Of a stretch of 64,000 nt of DNA, positions 34,166 to 43,241 are shown in pieces. Positions within the stretch are counted from its first letter, which is position 1. The number at the start of each line of letters is the position of its first letter. The notes beneath the pieces are model-generated. The model was not told the origin of the DNA. It did not search any database and saw only the letters and a program-made list of their open reading frames with translations. The DNA is from Geminocystis sp050753365 (lineage in GTDB: Bacteria > Cyanobacteriota > Cyanobacteriia > Cyanobacteriales > Cyanobacteriaceae): assembly GCF_050753365.1 (NCBI RefSeq), contig NZ_JBLZFY010000011.1:1-64000 (forward strand), read 5' to 3'. The position numbers and the translations under genes are program-made.

Positions 34166-34945
34166 TTAGGGCAAAAATAGTTTGAGTAATAAAGGGGCAA
34201 CGGAATTAACAATTTGCACAAATTGAGGGCTACCTTGACTTCCCCCATTTTTTTCCGATTCTGTGCGCGCTTTTACTGATTCGATAAAACGATTTGATAG
34301 CACATAACCTTCTGGGTTTTCTTGTTGTTTAAATAAATCTTGGGCTTTTTGAGCATCTTCTAGGGCGTTATTTGTGTCTCCATAACGGGATTTTATCACC
34401 GCTCGACTTAAATAGGGTTCGGCAAATTCTGGATTCAGTTCGATCGATCGATTATAATGATTCATCGCCCCTTGATAATTACCTTTTTTGTCTTCTGCTA
34501 CCCCCCAGATATAAAATTGTTCAGCACTACCTGCGGTTTCAGGAATCCCTACAACTCCTTGAATATGGGCGCTCGAAATATCAGTATTATTTAAGATAAC
34601 ACCTTGAACATAAGCGGTTCTAAAATCAGTATTATTAACTATAGCTTCAGAAATATTTGCACCAGAAAGATTAGCACCGAAAAAGGAAGCCCCCGTTAAG
34701 TTTGCCCCCCTTAAATCCGCCCCAGTCAAATTGGCACGGCTTAAATTTGCCCCCACTAAGTTTGCACCCCGTAAATTTGCCCCTGTCAAGTTTGCCATGA
34801 CTAAACCAGCGTTGCTTAAATCGCAATTCTCACATTGTTTTGTTCTTAATAATTGGTTCAAATGTTCTATATTTTCAGCTTTAACAGTAGTGGGTAAGGC
34901 AAAACTGGTTAACAAAGCGGAAATAATAATAATCGATTTATTCAT
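34166..34945 (-). CDS. exported pentapeptide-repeat/TPR protein
   Basis: A 259-residue protein. The signal peptide (IIIISALLTSFALPTTVKA) is followed by eleven or so pentapeptide repeats A(N)L(T/S/V)GA at about 45-130, a short linker, and a TPR-type repeat (AMNHYNRSIELNPEFAEPYLSRAVI) at about 155-205. It is probably periplasmic or lumenal. The two repeat types suggest a scaffold role. No catalytic motif. Confidence 0.8.
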   Translation of the reverse strand: MNKSIIIISALLTSFALPTTVKAENIEHLNQLLRTKQCENCDLSNAGLVMANLTGANLRGANLVGANLSRANLTGADLRGANLTGASFFGANLSGANISEAIVNNTDFRTAYVQGVILNNTDISSAHIQGVVGIPETAGSAEQFYIWGVAEDKKGNYQGAMNHYNRSIELNPEFAEPYLSRAVIKSRYGDTNNALEDAQKAQDLFKQQENPEGYVLSNRFIESVKARTESEKNGGSQGSPQFVQIVNSVAPLLLKLFLP

Positions 34946-35366
34946 GACATTTACAGAAATCTTATTATTGTCTAAGTCATGTTTATTTTAACTTAACTGA
35001 TTTATTTTTATTTTCCTCGATCGAATTATTCTTTTTATACTTTCTATTTATTGGTAGGGATTGAATAATATTTCACCCTCCTACATGATCAATTTTTGCA
35101 AATGTCTATTAAAATTCTTCAATAATTATGATTTTCTCAGGGTAAAATAGGCATCTTGCCTGTATGTTTAAAGATATTTATTGGAAATTTTTAATATTAC
35201 CAAAAAGACGGCTAAAGCCATGACTACAAACCAATTTATAATTATTTTTTCTAAAAGTTTATAATATAGCAATTCTCGTTTTGGTGAGGTACAAAAATTG
35301 TCGTTGAAAGGCAAGAGGCAAGAGGCAATTAAAAATGTACCTCATAATTTTAAAAACCGCTATAAA
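34946..35366. other. intergenic stretch with dispersed repeats
   Basis: No gene seen. AAAATAGGCATCTTGCCTGT (about 35145) resembles ATGGGCATCTTGTCCGTAT near 6745, so it is a dispersed repeat. AGGCAAGAGGCAAGAGGCA (about 35310) is a seven-base tandem run. Confidence 0.45.
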
Positions 35367-36632
35367 TTAGGAAAAATAACGACTAATTTGTAATCGAAAA
35401 ACAGGATTACTTTTCCAGAGAAAATATAGATAAGTGCCAATAATTACTAAAAAACAAATAAATCCTAAAGTATTGTAAGTATTAATAATCTGATTTGCAC
35501 TCCAGCCCACTTCGTTATTTAAAACGTTTAAATCTCCTCCAGAATCTCCTCTACCGCCCCAAAATGTACCCCAAGGAATATCCGCTTTTCCTTTACTAAT
35601 GCGATGCCATTTCGTAAAATTTCCCCAAAATGTTGTTGCCCCTATTACCAAAGCAAAAATACGCCAAAATTCCCAATAAAATTTTTCTGGTAAACGCCAG
35701 TAAAAAGCAATAATCAATAAGGTACTTAAATAAAATTCTCCGCCAATACCTCCAAAATATAATAACATTCTATAAGTAGAATAAGAGGTTTTCCATGTCA
35801 AAATAAACTGCATAATTGCCAAAATTATACAAACAATCATCGTTGTTTTTTTCTGTTCTTTCCAACCACTATAAAAGGTTAATCCTATTAAAATTAATAT
35901 CCCAAAATAGACAAATAAAGATCGATCGAACGAGATAATTGTTCCAGCGAATGTTACCATAGCCCGATAACCCGAAAACCATGCAACAGTAGCGTGACCA
36001 AATTCATGAACCCACATACTAATAAACCACGCTAAAGGCTCAATAAAATTGATAGCAAAAGCAATTAAAAAAGCAATGGGTAAACCGTAGGTATTAGTTT
36101 TAATTTCCGCTTCTTTTAAGAGAATTTCTGTGTTATATTTTCCTGCATTATGGGCATAAATTCCCGTACAAATTTTAATTTTTTCCTGCCAAATTAAGTT
36201 ATTTTTAGTACCAATACTAGAAATAATAACATCTTGTTCAGTATCCTTAAGAATGTGATTTAAACTATCATAAATCAACTTAGTTGTCAATAATTTTTTA
36301 CTTATTTTAACATTTTTAATAATCACTTCTAAATGGTTAGGAAAAGATTGAACTTTGACTCGCATACCGATATTTTTTAAATCTTGATTAAGACTATTTG
36401 TCAGCGAATGTTGATATTTTTTTGTCTCTTTTTCTACTTGATTATCTTGTTTATTTTGGCAGTATTCTCTTAATTGACTATAGGCTAATTTTAAATTATT
36501 GATCTCATCTTTATTACCAGATTTTAATTTTTCACCAATGAGCTTATAATAATGATGGTCAAGTTCTTCTAAAGTAGGTTGTTCAGTCAAATTAAGAATT
36601 TGATAACATTGTTCAAGGGTTAAATTATCCAT
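35367..36632 (-). CDS. membrane protein with J-like N-terminus and HExxH motif
   Basis: About 421 residues from the ATG at 36632. The frame extends to 36701, but those residues come from a GTTGGGTT repeat. The N-terminal 65 residues (LTLEQCYQILNL.. YYKLIGEKL.. LKLAYSQL) resemble a degenerate J domain without HPD. A soluble middle follows, then about seven membrane helices. WVHEFGHATVAWFSG near residue 235 is an HEFGH zinc site in a helix, as in M50-like intramembrane proteases. A Cys-free, Trp-rich segment follows. Function unknown; the motif makes a membrane metalloprotease likely. Confidence 0.65.
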   Translation of the reverse strand: MDNLTLEQCYQILNLTEQPTLEELDHHYYKLIGEKLKSGNKDEINNLKLAYSQLREYCQNKQDNQVEKETKKYQHSLTNSLNQDLKNIGMRVKVQSFPNHLEVIIKNVKISKKLLTTKLIYDSLNHILKDTEQDVIISSIGTKNNLIWQEKIKICTGIYAHNAGKYNTEILLKEAEIKTNTYGLPIAFLIAFAINFIEPLAWFISMWVHEFGHATVAWFSGYRAMVTFAGTIISFDRSLFVYFGILILIGLTFYSGWKEQKKTTMIVCIILAIMQFILTWKTSYSTYRMLLYFGGIGGEFYLSTLLIIAFYWRLPEKFYWEFWRIFALVIGATTFWGNFTKWHRISKGKADIPWGTFWGGRGDSGGDLNVLNNEVGWSANQIINTYNTLGFICFLVIIGTYLYFLWKSNPVFRLQISRYFS

Positions 36633-36857
36633 AATTTTTGATACTTTTAACGTTAACAACCATATCCATTGTAGGTTGGGTTGAAAAATGAAACCCAACA
36701 TTTTTTAAAATTGAGAATTAATCCTCACAATAACGTTAATTTTTAGGATTTCGATCGAAATTGTGATAAAGTTCAATTTATATACTAGCTGTATAATGAA
36801 TTACACAGTGATTTATGAATTAATATCTAAATCCTTATTGCATTTTACATTTTGAAT

Positions 36858-36882
36858 GAGATTGCTTCGTTGTCTCGTAAGG
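36858..36882 (+). repeat. interspersed GATTGCTTCGT repeat, copy 3 (degraded)
   Basis: GAGATTGCTTCGTTGTCTCGTAAGGA keeps the left half of the unit and has a changed right half. Confidence 0.6.
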
Positions 36883-36903
36883 ATAAAAAAAGATTTTTGA
36901 TGA

Positions 36904-38184
36904 TTAATTAGAATTAGGAATCATCGAATTATCTAATTGATTAATAGTACCTATAAATAATATTGTCCCTGTTTTATTATCTTGAATAACGTATAAAAAA
37001 GGACGATTAACTATCATTTGAAAAGGAGAATTTATAGGCATAGAAGTTGCTCTAACACCTATAGATGTAACGGCAGCAGCCTCTGTGCCTTTTTCATCCA
37101 CATTGACAAAAGTTTTATGTTTAACCTCGCTAACAACAACAGATTCATCCGTTAAATTACTAAAATTACCATCATTAAATGCAGTTTTCATACCTAAATT
37201 TATTAAAGTTTCGTTTAAAGTTTTTTCATATTCTAAAGTAAATTTAGGTAAAGCAATTAAGCCTTCTTTATTGCTCAAATTAGATAACCATTGTTGCCAA
37301 GTTTCTTCGTTTAATTTTTTCGTAATAGTGGCTAATTCTACATCTTTTTGAGGTAACAAAATATACATACTCATAGCCCCAGATTTACCATAGGGTAAGT
37401 TAATTAATTGAAAATTTTGGTTTTCATAATAATTAAAATTTCCTCTTTGAGACATTAAAGGATAATCGATAGTTTTATCTTTTGCTAAATAAAAAGGTTG
37501 TTTTTGGGTTAATTGAGGATTAAATTCATTTTGCCAATTACCGTTAAAATAAATGGCATTGATTAAAAATAAAACGTCATCAGGTTTTACCGAATCAATA
37601 ATTTTTGATATTTTGCCCTTAGTGGCATTATTTACCCAATTATTAATAATGTTTGTTGTCTCAGGGTGTTTAAATTCTAATGTAGAAACTTCGGCTTGAA
37701 AATATCGTTTATTGGTATCAATAAATGTTTGCTTAATAGGAAAATCTTTTCTTATCCAGAGGGAATTTTCGATCGAAAGTTCTATATCATTAGTGTTAGT
37801 TAATAATTGTTGTAAATCTCGATAACCTTGATTCAACTCATTTAAACTTATGTCTTGAATTGCCAAAGTTTGAGCCATTTCGGTTTTAGTTACACCATCA
37901 GCACCATTGTACAAAAGACTTAAAGCGATGGCAACGCTCGTGGGAGAAATGAAAATATTTTCTTCCTCTTTATTATTACCTTGTAATTGATTAAATAACT
38001 TGAAAGCAAATTTTTGATTACTGGTTAATAATTGGTTATTAATTGTTTTTGGAGTATCCATATTATTGAAAATTTTTTCTTGATTATTAATCGATTGGGC
38101 AGTGGTTTTAAAATGTAAACTTAACCCGATTAAAGAAGCTAAAATTACACTAACAATAACAATTTTTTTTGCATTAATTTTCAT
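36904..38184 (-). CDS. serpin family protease inhibitor
   Basis: A 426-residue serpin with an N-terminal hydrophobic signal or anchor (IVIVSVILASLIGLSL), so it probably acts outside the cytoplasm. The fold is complete: NIFISPTSVAIALSLLYNGADG, NSLWIRKDF, DVLFLINAIYFNGNW, and VKHKTFVNVDEKGTEAAAVT. The hinge of the reactive-centre loop (EKGTEAAAVT, residues 364-373) has the small residues needed for loop insertion, so it should be inhibitory. P1 by usual counting falls at or near the Arg-Ala-Thr-Ser stretch. It closes with NRPFLYVI..TGTILFIGTI. Serpins are uncommon in cyanobacteria. Confidence 0.93.
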   Translation of the reverse strand: MKINAKKIVIVSVILASLIGLSLHFKTTAQSINNQEKIFNNMDTPKTINNQLLTSNQKFAFKLFNQLQGNNKEEENIFISPTSVAIALSLLYNGADGVTKTEMAQTLAIQDISLNELNQGYRDLQQLLTNTNDIELSIENSLWIRKDFPIKQTFIDTNKRYFQAEVSTLEFKHPETTNIINNWVNNATKGKISKIIDSVKPDDVLFLINAIYFNGNWQNEFNPQLTQKQPFYLAKDKTIDYPLMSQRGNFNYYENQNFQLINLPYGKSGAMSMYILLPQKDVELATITKKLNEETWQQWLSNLSNKEGLIALPKFTLEYEKTLNETLINLGMKTAFNDGNFSNLTDESVVVSEVKHKTFVNVDEKGTEAAAVTSIGVRATSMPINSPFQMIVNRPFLYVIQDNKTGTILFIGTINQLDNSMIPNSN

Positions 38185-38273
38185 AGTTTATCCCCCAAGT
38201 AAATATTGCATAATAAAAAGAATCTTATCGATTATAATTAAAACTAAATATATTATATCTGACAGAAACAAAA

Positions 38274-38627
38274 ATGACTTTATTGGTATATGGCATTCCT
38301 AACTGTGGCACTTGCAAAAAAGCGATTCAATGGTTAGAAGATAACAAGGTAAATTATCAGTTTATTAATACGAAAGAAAATCCCCCTACTCAAGATTCGA
38401 TCGAACTTTGGGTACAATCATTAGGAGTCAAATCCATGCGCAACACTTCGGGGTTATCTTATCGTGCATTGGGGGAAGAAAAAAAGACATGGACAGATGA
38501 ACAATGGGTCGAAGCCTTCGCTAAGGATGCTATGCTCTTAAAAAGACCTTTATTTGTCAAAAATAATCAAGCTATTTTAGTAGGTTTTCGTGCCAATGAA
38601 ACCGTCAAAAAAGAATTGTTATTGTAA
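38274..38627 (+). CDS. ArsC/Spx-family thioredoxin-like protein
   Basis: A 117-residue protein with the motif YGIPNCGTCKKA (C11, C14). The remainder has the ArsC-like fold: FINTKENPPTQDSIELW, RNTSGLSYRALG, and LLKRPLFVKNNQAILVGF. The family includes arsenate reductases and Spx-type regulators. The second Cys of a C-x-x-C is Spx-like, but I cannot tell substrate or role. Single gene, divergent from the serpin. Confidence 0.88.
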   Translation: MTLLVYGIPNCGTCKKAIQWLEDNKVNYQFINTKENPPTQDSIELWVQSLGVKSMRNTSGLSYRALGEEKKTWTDEQWVEAFAKDAMLLKRPLFVKNNQAILVGFRANETVKKELLL

Positions 38628-38694
38628 CGAAACAAATTAACTATTCCCTTTTCCTTTCATCCCATATTTTGGACTTCGTTTTATAATATGTAGC

Positions 38695-40101
38695 TCAAGA
38701 ATAGATAAAATCATCCATCAGAGATATTAAAGGAATATAATCCTTATTAAGATTGAAAGGAGTATCATATCTTCTTTTCTTTATCGTAAATTCTGGTGTT
38801 AACATACCTTGAATATTACGAGCCACTTCTGGTTTAATTTTTAAAATACCAGCCATTCGTTCAAATAACTCAATTTCTTTTGGATGTATTATTCCGTCAA
38901 CTTTAGCTAATTCCCATGCTTGGTATAGTAATAATGTATGTTGTATTTCTGCATTAGAATCTCCTGTTTTTAGGAATAAGTTATCCTTACAAACTTGGTT
39001 AAAAGATTTATATTTGTTTGTTTCTATGGCTTTATAAATACGATCATGGTCTTCTTGTATAATTCGGTTATTGTTAGTTAATTGATCAATGACATCTTTT
39101 TCCTTTTCACAAAAATATCCATCAGCATACCCCATAGGAATTGTAGCAATAATTGAATTAGCGAAAAATTGACTTTCTCTGTTTTTTTCATTATTACTCA
39201 TATTTTTAAAACTCCAATACATCGCACCTCCTGCTGTGGTGACGGCTAAAGTAACGGGTAAACCGACTGTTAACATCGTGAAAGCAGAAGCTGACACAGC
39301 AACCCCTGTGTGAATGCCTAAAATCGAAGCTAATGAAGTCCATATAGTTGATGGTACAAATATTGAACTTGCCACCGAAGATACACCTAAGCCTACTGCA
39401 CTACCAGCAACACTTCCTTGTAGGACAGATCGGAGACTTTTTTGCCACGCTTCTAAACTATTACCAATTTTTTTGAGACTGGATTTACTGAATACTATTT
39501 CTGTTCCTTGTGTAGTGTTTATATAAATGTATAAGTCCTGTAAGTTAGGTTTAAAATAGCTTTCAATTTCTTCTGAGATTGATTTAAACTCTTTTTCGAT
39601 CGTTGGTAATAAAATTGTATATAGTGTTTCTAGTTGCTCTATTAATTTATTCCAAGCAGCTCCCAAAAGTTTTTCTATCTCTTGTATATCTTCCTTAATA
39701 TTAATATCTTTAACACTTTTGAAATAGTCATCTCCACACTGTCGAATGATTATTTCCATAGTCGCTAATATTATACTCAATGTTACTAATAGTGATACCG
39801 CTACTGTGATCTCACGAATTATAGGAATACCGATGATTAAAAAATTCCCCGCAATGGAAGATAAAATTGTACTCAGTATTAGTAAAGTAATTGTAATTTG
39901 TTGATGGACTTTTGACTCTGGCTTTTCACTTGTATAGATATAAAGTAATAGTCTAATATAGCGAGGAATTTTGGTGATTCGAGATTGAACGAATTTCCAA
40001 AGAACAGCAGAAATTAATACTTCTGATAATAACTTGATAATTCCTATAATAAAATTCTGAATCAGGCTAATGATTGGAGATAATATTGATGGATGTAACA
40101 T
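38695..40101 (-). CDS. membrane protein with C-terminal TerB-like domain
   Basis: A 468-residue protein with hydrophobic segments near 10-35, 65-110 and a Gly/Ala-rich pair near 235-295 (GSVAGSAVGLGVSSVASSIF, GLPVTLAVTTAGGAMYW) that may form a hairpin in the membrane. The C-terminal 110 residues include YQAWELAKVDGIIHPKEIELFERMAGIL, like a TerB acidic helical domain. The function of the whole is unknown; TerB domains are often tied to membrane stress modules. Confidence 0.6.
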   Translation of the reverse strand: MLHPSILSPIISLIQNFIIGIIKLLSEVLISAVLWKFVQSRITKIPRYIRLLLYIYTSEKPESKVHQQITITLLILSTILSSIAGNFLIIGIPIIREITVAVSLLVTLSIILATMEIIIRQCGDDYFKSVKDINIKEDIQEIEKLLGAAWNKLIEQLETLYTILLPTIEKEFKSISEEIESYFKPNLQDLYIYINTTQGTEIVFSKSSLKKIGNSLEAWQKSLRSVLQGSVAGSAVGLGVSSVASSIFVPSTIWTSLASILGIHTGVAVSASAFTMLTVGLPVTLAVTTAGGAMYWSFKNMSNNEKNRESQFFANSIIATIPMGYADGYFCEKEKDVIDQLTNNNRIIQEDHDRIYKAIETNKYKSFNQVCKDNLFLKTGDSNAEIQHTLLLYQAWELAKVDGIIHPKEIELFERMAGILKIKPEVARNIQGMLTPEFTIKKRRYDTPFNLNKDYIPLISLMDDFIYS

Positions 40102-40265
40102 TTTTTGATTTATTATTATTGTTTAAGTAATATTTTCTCATTATCTATGATAATATCAATTATGTTATGAAGAGCCATAAATTTATTTCTAGCCAGAATT
40201 CGATCGAGATAGGGTACAAGAATTATTGAGCTTGATAGATTCATTTTAACAAGTAACCTATATTG

Positions 40266-40442
40266 TTATTTTTTGATTAATTTTTTTGCTTTTGGAAATT
40301 TTTGACGTGGTTTTTTTATCAATAAAACTTCTGTTGCTCGAAAATCTCCTTCTTCTTTTTTTAATTCTTCAGCCCTTGCTAAGATTTTTTTTTGACGTTC
40401 TTCTGGCATTTTTGCCATTATTTCTTCTAATGTTATAGCCAT
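40266..40442 (-). CDS. abnormal partner of the HigB-like toxin
   Basis: A 58-residue ORF, MAITLEEIMAKMPEERQKKI then LARAEELKKEE. This N-terminus is the one found on XRE-type antitoxins paired with this toxin family. The usual helix-turn-helix (LRKxxxLTQ..) is missing, replaced by a short basic tail rich in Lys (VLLIKKPRQKFPKAKKLIKK). It lies 12 bases downstream of the toxin, the normal order for HigB/HigA. It is either a truncated antitoxin or a degenerate one. Confidence 0.6.
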   Translation of the reverse strand: MAITLEEIMAKMPEERQKKILARAEELKKEEGDFRATEVLLIKKPRQKFPKAKKLIKK

Positions 40443-40454
40443 TGTTTTTTATAA

Positions 40455-40802
40455 CTAAAGTTTATTCAAATATTGTTGATAGCGAGAATCAGCTTTTTTA
40501 ATCAATGTTTTATAAAATAGTTTTTGGCTAATACCTGATTTATCCCCACCTACTAATAAAATAGCATTTCTTTGAGGATCGAAAGCAAAAGCTACTCGCC
40601 AAACACCATCATCAGTATTAAACCTTATTTCCTTCATGTTTTTGTATTTTGAGCCTTTCAATGTATCGACAAATGGTCTTTTTAATTGTGGTCTTTTTTC
40701 TTTTAAGCGATTGGCAATAGCTAACAGTTCATCTTGTACTTCTTGATTAAACTGATTAAATTCTGGTAAAAAATCATCATGAAATAATATTTGCCAATTC
40801 AT
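40455..40802 (-). CDS. RelE/HigB-type toxin
   Basis: A 115-residue RelE-superfamily mRNA interferase of the phage Gp49/HigB kind. The conserved core is complete: LKEKRPQLKRPFVDTLKGSKYKNMKEIRF, then DGVWRVAFAFDPQRNAILLVGGDKSG, then FYKTLIKKADSRY. Such toxins cleave ribosome-bound mRNA and are held by a cotranscribed antitoxin. The toxin gene comes first here and its partner (40266-40442) is abnormal. Confidence 0.88.
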   Translation of the reverse strand: MNWQILFHDDFLPEFNQFNQEVQDELLAIANRLKEKRPQLKRPFVDTLKGSKYKNMKEIRFNTDDGVWRVAFAFDPQRNAILLVGGDKSGISQKLFYKTLIKKADSRYQQYLNKL

Positions 40803-41261
40803 AGATTAAATATAAAATCAACACACTTTTCGTGCATTTATCATTATCTATTACATCACATTATAGGTTGCCGATAAAGATGAGGAAGCTCAAACGCATT
40901 TAAGTTGCATTTTTTCTTAATTCTTAAAAATTCCTTTTCCCTTTTCCCTCTCTCAATCAGTAAACTTAAATGTCAACTAACTAAAAATGAGAAAAAAAAG
41001 ATTAATATGAAGAAATGTAACAAATTTTTCTGAACTCCTCAGAAATGAACTGGGGATCAAGCATAATAAGCCTTAGAGTCCGAAAATTACCACAAAAATC
41101 ATCGATCGAATGTAAAGAATCATTACAAAAACCCTCATTTCCGTTTTATCTTTCTTATACTGTCTATAAGGAAATAAACTAAATAGTTATTTCTACGGAG
41201 AGTTTATAAAAATTTTAAACTCGTTTATTGTCGTCAAAATCTTTAGGGAGTATCAAAAGCA
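40803..41261. other. intergenic stretch before the small membrane ORF
   Basis: No gene seen on either strand. TTATACTGTCTATAAGG around 41155 could hold a -10 box for the gene at 41262. No repeats of note. Confidence 0.4.
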
Positions 41262-41645
41262 ATGCAAGTATCTAACAGAAGCGGTTGGGGAAATAGTTAT
41301 CTATTATCTATGACAAAAAGTTTTCTCATCTGGACATTGACTTTAACAGTGTGCTTTTTGGTGGTAGGTTTTCCCTTAGTAGTCATTTTGATGACGGTGG
41401 GAGTCTTAGCCGCTATCGTCTTACAGTCGATTTTACCTGCTAGTGCGATCGTACTGGTATCAGGAGGATTTTTAGGAATAACAACGGTTATCATCTTAAT
41501 TTCTTCTTTGTTGTTAAGCATCAAAGGTATTCGCCCTGATGAAGTACAGTGGTTAGGCTGGTTACATGAAACTGATAAAGATAAAATTAATCAAAATTCC
41601 ATTTATGCTTCTTGTCCTTTAACCTGCGGTATAGAAAACATGTGA
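41262..41645 (+). CDS. small membrane protein, 3' end altered by an IS element
   Basis: A 127-residue ORF with two hydrophobic spans (about 22-50 and 55-88). After the last span come GIRPDEVQWLGWLHETD and a Cys-containing tail (ASCPLTCGIENM). The stop codon TGA sits on the very end of the IS605-type right end (GTGAACTACC at 41642), so the last codon or so and the stop appear to come from the insertion. The native C-terminus may have been longer. No family recognised. Confidence 0.6.
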   Translation: MQVSNRSGWGNSYLLSMTKSFLIWTLTLTVCFLVVGFPLVVILMTVGVLAAIVLQSILPASAIVLVSGGFLGITTVIILISSLLLSIKGIRPDEVQWLGWLHETDKDKINQNSIYASCPLTCGIENM

Positions 41646-41684
41646 ACTACCGTACACCAAATCAAAGATTATGGTGTAGGCTTC
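41642..41684 (-). mobile_element. right end and omega RNA 3' part of the TnpB element
   Basis: On the minus strand, after the tnpB stop, the sequence continues GGAAGCCTACACC, a loop, GGTGTACGGTAGTTCAC. The CTACACC/GGTGTACGG hairpin followed by TTCAC is the IS200/IS605 right-end form. The guide would start at 41641 and run into the neighbouring ORF. Confidence 0.7.
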
Positions 41685-42866
41685 CTACCCAGAAACTAGC
41701 ATAGTAGTAGATTTCTTACGTCCTCTATTACTATGACTTACAGTTTGACGATAGGCTTTATCCCCCGTTCCAGAGGTCTGTAACATTCGTAGTCCTTCAT
41801 CTCGGATATTAATTGCCGCATTTATGTCTCTGTCATGTTTTGTACCGCATTTTAAACAAGTCCAATATCTTACATCTAGTGGTAAGCTACCTATTTTGTT
41901 TAAGCATACATGACAAGTTTTTGAACTTGGGAAAAATCTGTTCACTTCAATGTAAACTTTTCCTTCCTGTTCAGCCTTATATTTAAGCATAGTGCAGAAT
42001 TGTCCCCAACCTACTTGTTGTATAGCTTTAGAAAGACAATAATTTTGCATCATACCTTTAACATTCAGATTCTCTACTGCAATCACTTGGTTTTCGTTTA
42101 CTATCCTACGAGATAGTTTGTGCAGAAAATCCTCACGACAATTAGTGATTTTTTTATGAACTCTAGCAACTTTTAATCTTGACTTATTTCGGTTATTTGA
42201 ACCTTTTTGTTTCCTAGATAACTGTTGCTGTTTTCTCTTTAAATTAGCTTCATGCTTTTTAAGTATTTTTGGGTTATCAAATTTACTACCATCACTTGTA
42301 ATTGCAAAATGAGTTAAACCCAAATCAATCCCTATAGCTTTACCTTCAGAGTTTACTTCTGGTTTATCTTTACCATCATCCACTAAGATAGAAGCATAGT
42401 ATTGATTACAGCAGTTTTTAGTAATAGTAACAGTCTTAATTGTTCCCTCAATAATACGATGAAATTTTGTATAAATTAAACCAATTTTAGGAACATTTAA
42501 ACAGTCATTTTCTACCTTAACATTTGCAGGATATTGTAAAGATTGCTTACCATGCTTACATTTAAAATTAGGATATTTTGCTCTTTTCTCAAAGAAATTA
42601 TTGAAAGCGACACCCAAATTCAAACAAACTTGTTGTAAACATTGAGAATAAGTTTCTGATAACCAAGCAGTGTCTTCCTGTTTCTTTAATTGAGGAAGTA
42701 ACTTTTTGACATCATAACTAGATAATCCTTTACCTGTGGCTTTGTAAGTTTCATTGATCAAATTAAGAAAATGATTCCACACCCATCTGCAAGAGCCAAA
42801 AGCCTTAGCTAGAAGCACTTTTTGAGATGTATCTGGATAAATTCTCACTTTGACAACTTTAAGCAT
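41685..42866 (-). CDS. tnpB: TnpB RNA-guided nuclease (IS200/IS605 family)
   Basis: A 393-residue TnpB with a complete RuvC site: D181 in GIDLGLTHF, E265 in VIAVENLNVKG, D347 in HDRDINAAINI. The zinc finger is C318/C321 and C337/C340. TnpB proteins use an RNA from the element's right end to cut donor sites and so help retain the element. TnpA is absent, so mobility would need a transposase in trans. The right end follows the stop directly. The product should be active as judged by motifs. Confidence 0.95.
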   Translation of the reverse strand: MLKVVKVRIYPDTSQKVLLAKAFGSCRWVWNHFLNLINETYKATGKGLSSYDVKKLLPQLKKQEDTAWLSETYSQCLQQVCLNLGVAFNNFFEKRAKYPNFKCKHGKQSLQYPANVKVENDCLNVPKIGLIYTKFHRIIEGTIKTVTITKNCCNQYYASILVDDGKDKPEVNSEGKAIGIDLGLTHFAITSDGSKFDNPKILKKHEANLKRKQQQLSRKQKGSNNRNKSRLKVARVHKKITNCREDFLHKLSRRIVNENQVIAVENLNVKGMMQNYCLSKAIQQVGWGQFCTMLKYKAEQEGKVYIEVNRFFPSSKTCHVCLNKIGSLPLDVRYWTCLKCGTKHDRDINAAINIRDEGLRMLQTSGTGDKAYRQTVSHSNRGRKKSTTMLVSG

Positions 42867-42960
42867 TTAGGACAAATTCTTTTTAATGTAATTTATGTTA
42901 ACATGATAATATGATTTTATGCAATAAATCCAGACCGTGATTCATACTTCGACTACGCTA
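42867..42960 (-). mobile_element. probable left end of the TnpB element
   Basis: The stretch before the tnpB start contains AT-rich dyads (for example GTTAACATGATAATATGATT) as expected for a subterminal hairpin. The exact boundary cannot be fixed without an empty site. Confidence 0.35.
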
Positions 42961-43039
42961 AAAAAATACTGACTAAGAAATTGAGCTTATCAAAACCTAG
43001 TCAGTTATTTTTTTATTCAGTAAAAATTACTATTTTAAA

Positions 43040-43111
43040 CTCCCCGAGTAGGATTCGAACCTACGACCAATCGGTTAACAGCCGACCGCTCTACCACTGA
43101 GCTATCGAGGA
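43040..43111 (-). tRNA. tRNA-Asn (anticodon GUU)
   Basis: Acceptor TCCTCGA pairs with TCGGGGA. The D arm GCTCAGTGGTAGAGC, anticodon loop CTGTTAA and T arm GTAGGTTCGAATCCTAC are complete. CCA is not encoded. It lies between the TnpB element and the Rrf2 gene pair. Confidence 0.97.
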
Positions 43112-43241
43112 TTGCTCACATTAAATTATTATAGCGAAGGAGAAAAAAAAAAGCAAGGGGTTCACAAATTTTTTTTAAACAAGGTTATCAATATGGGCAT
43201 TTTCGATCTATGCTGAATATAGCAAGTTTAGAGGTTGTACC

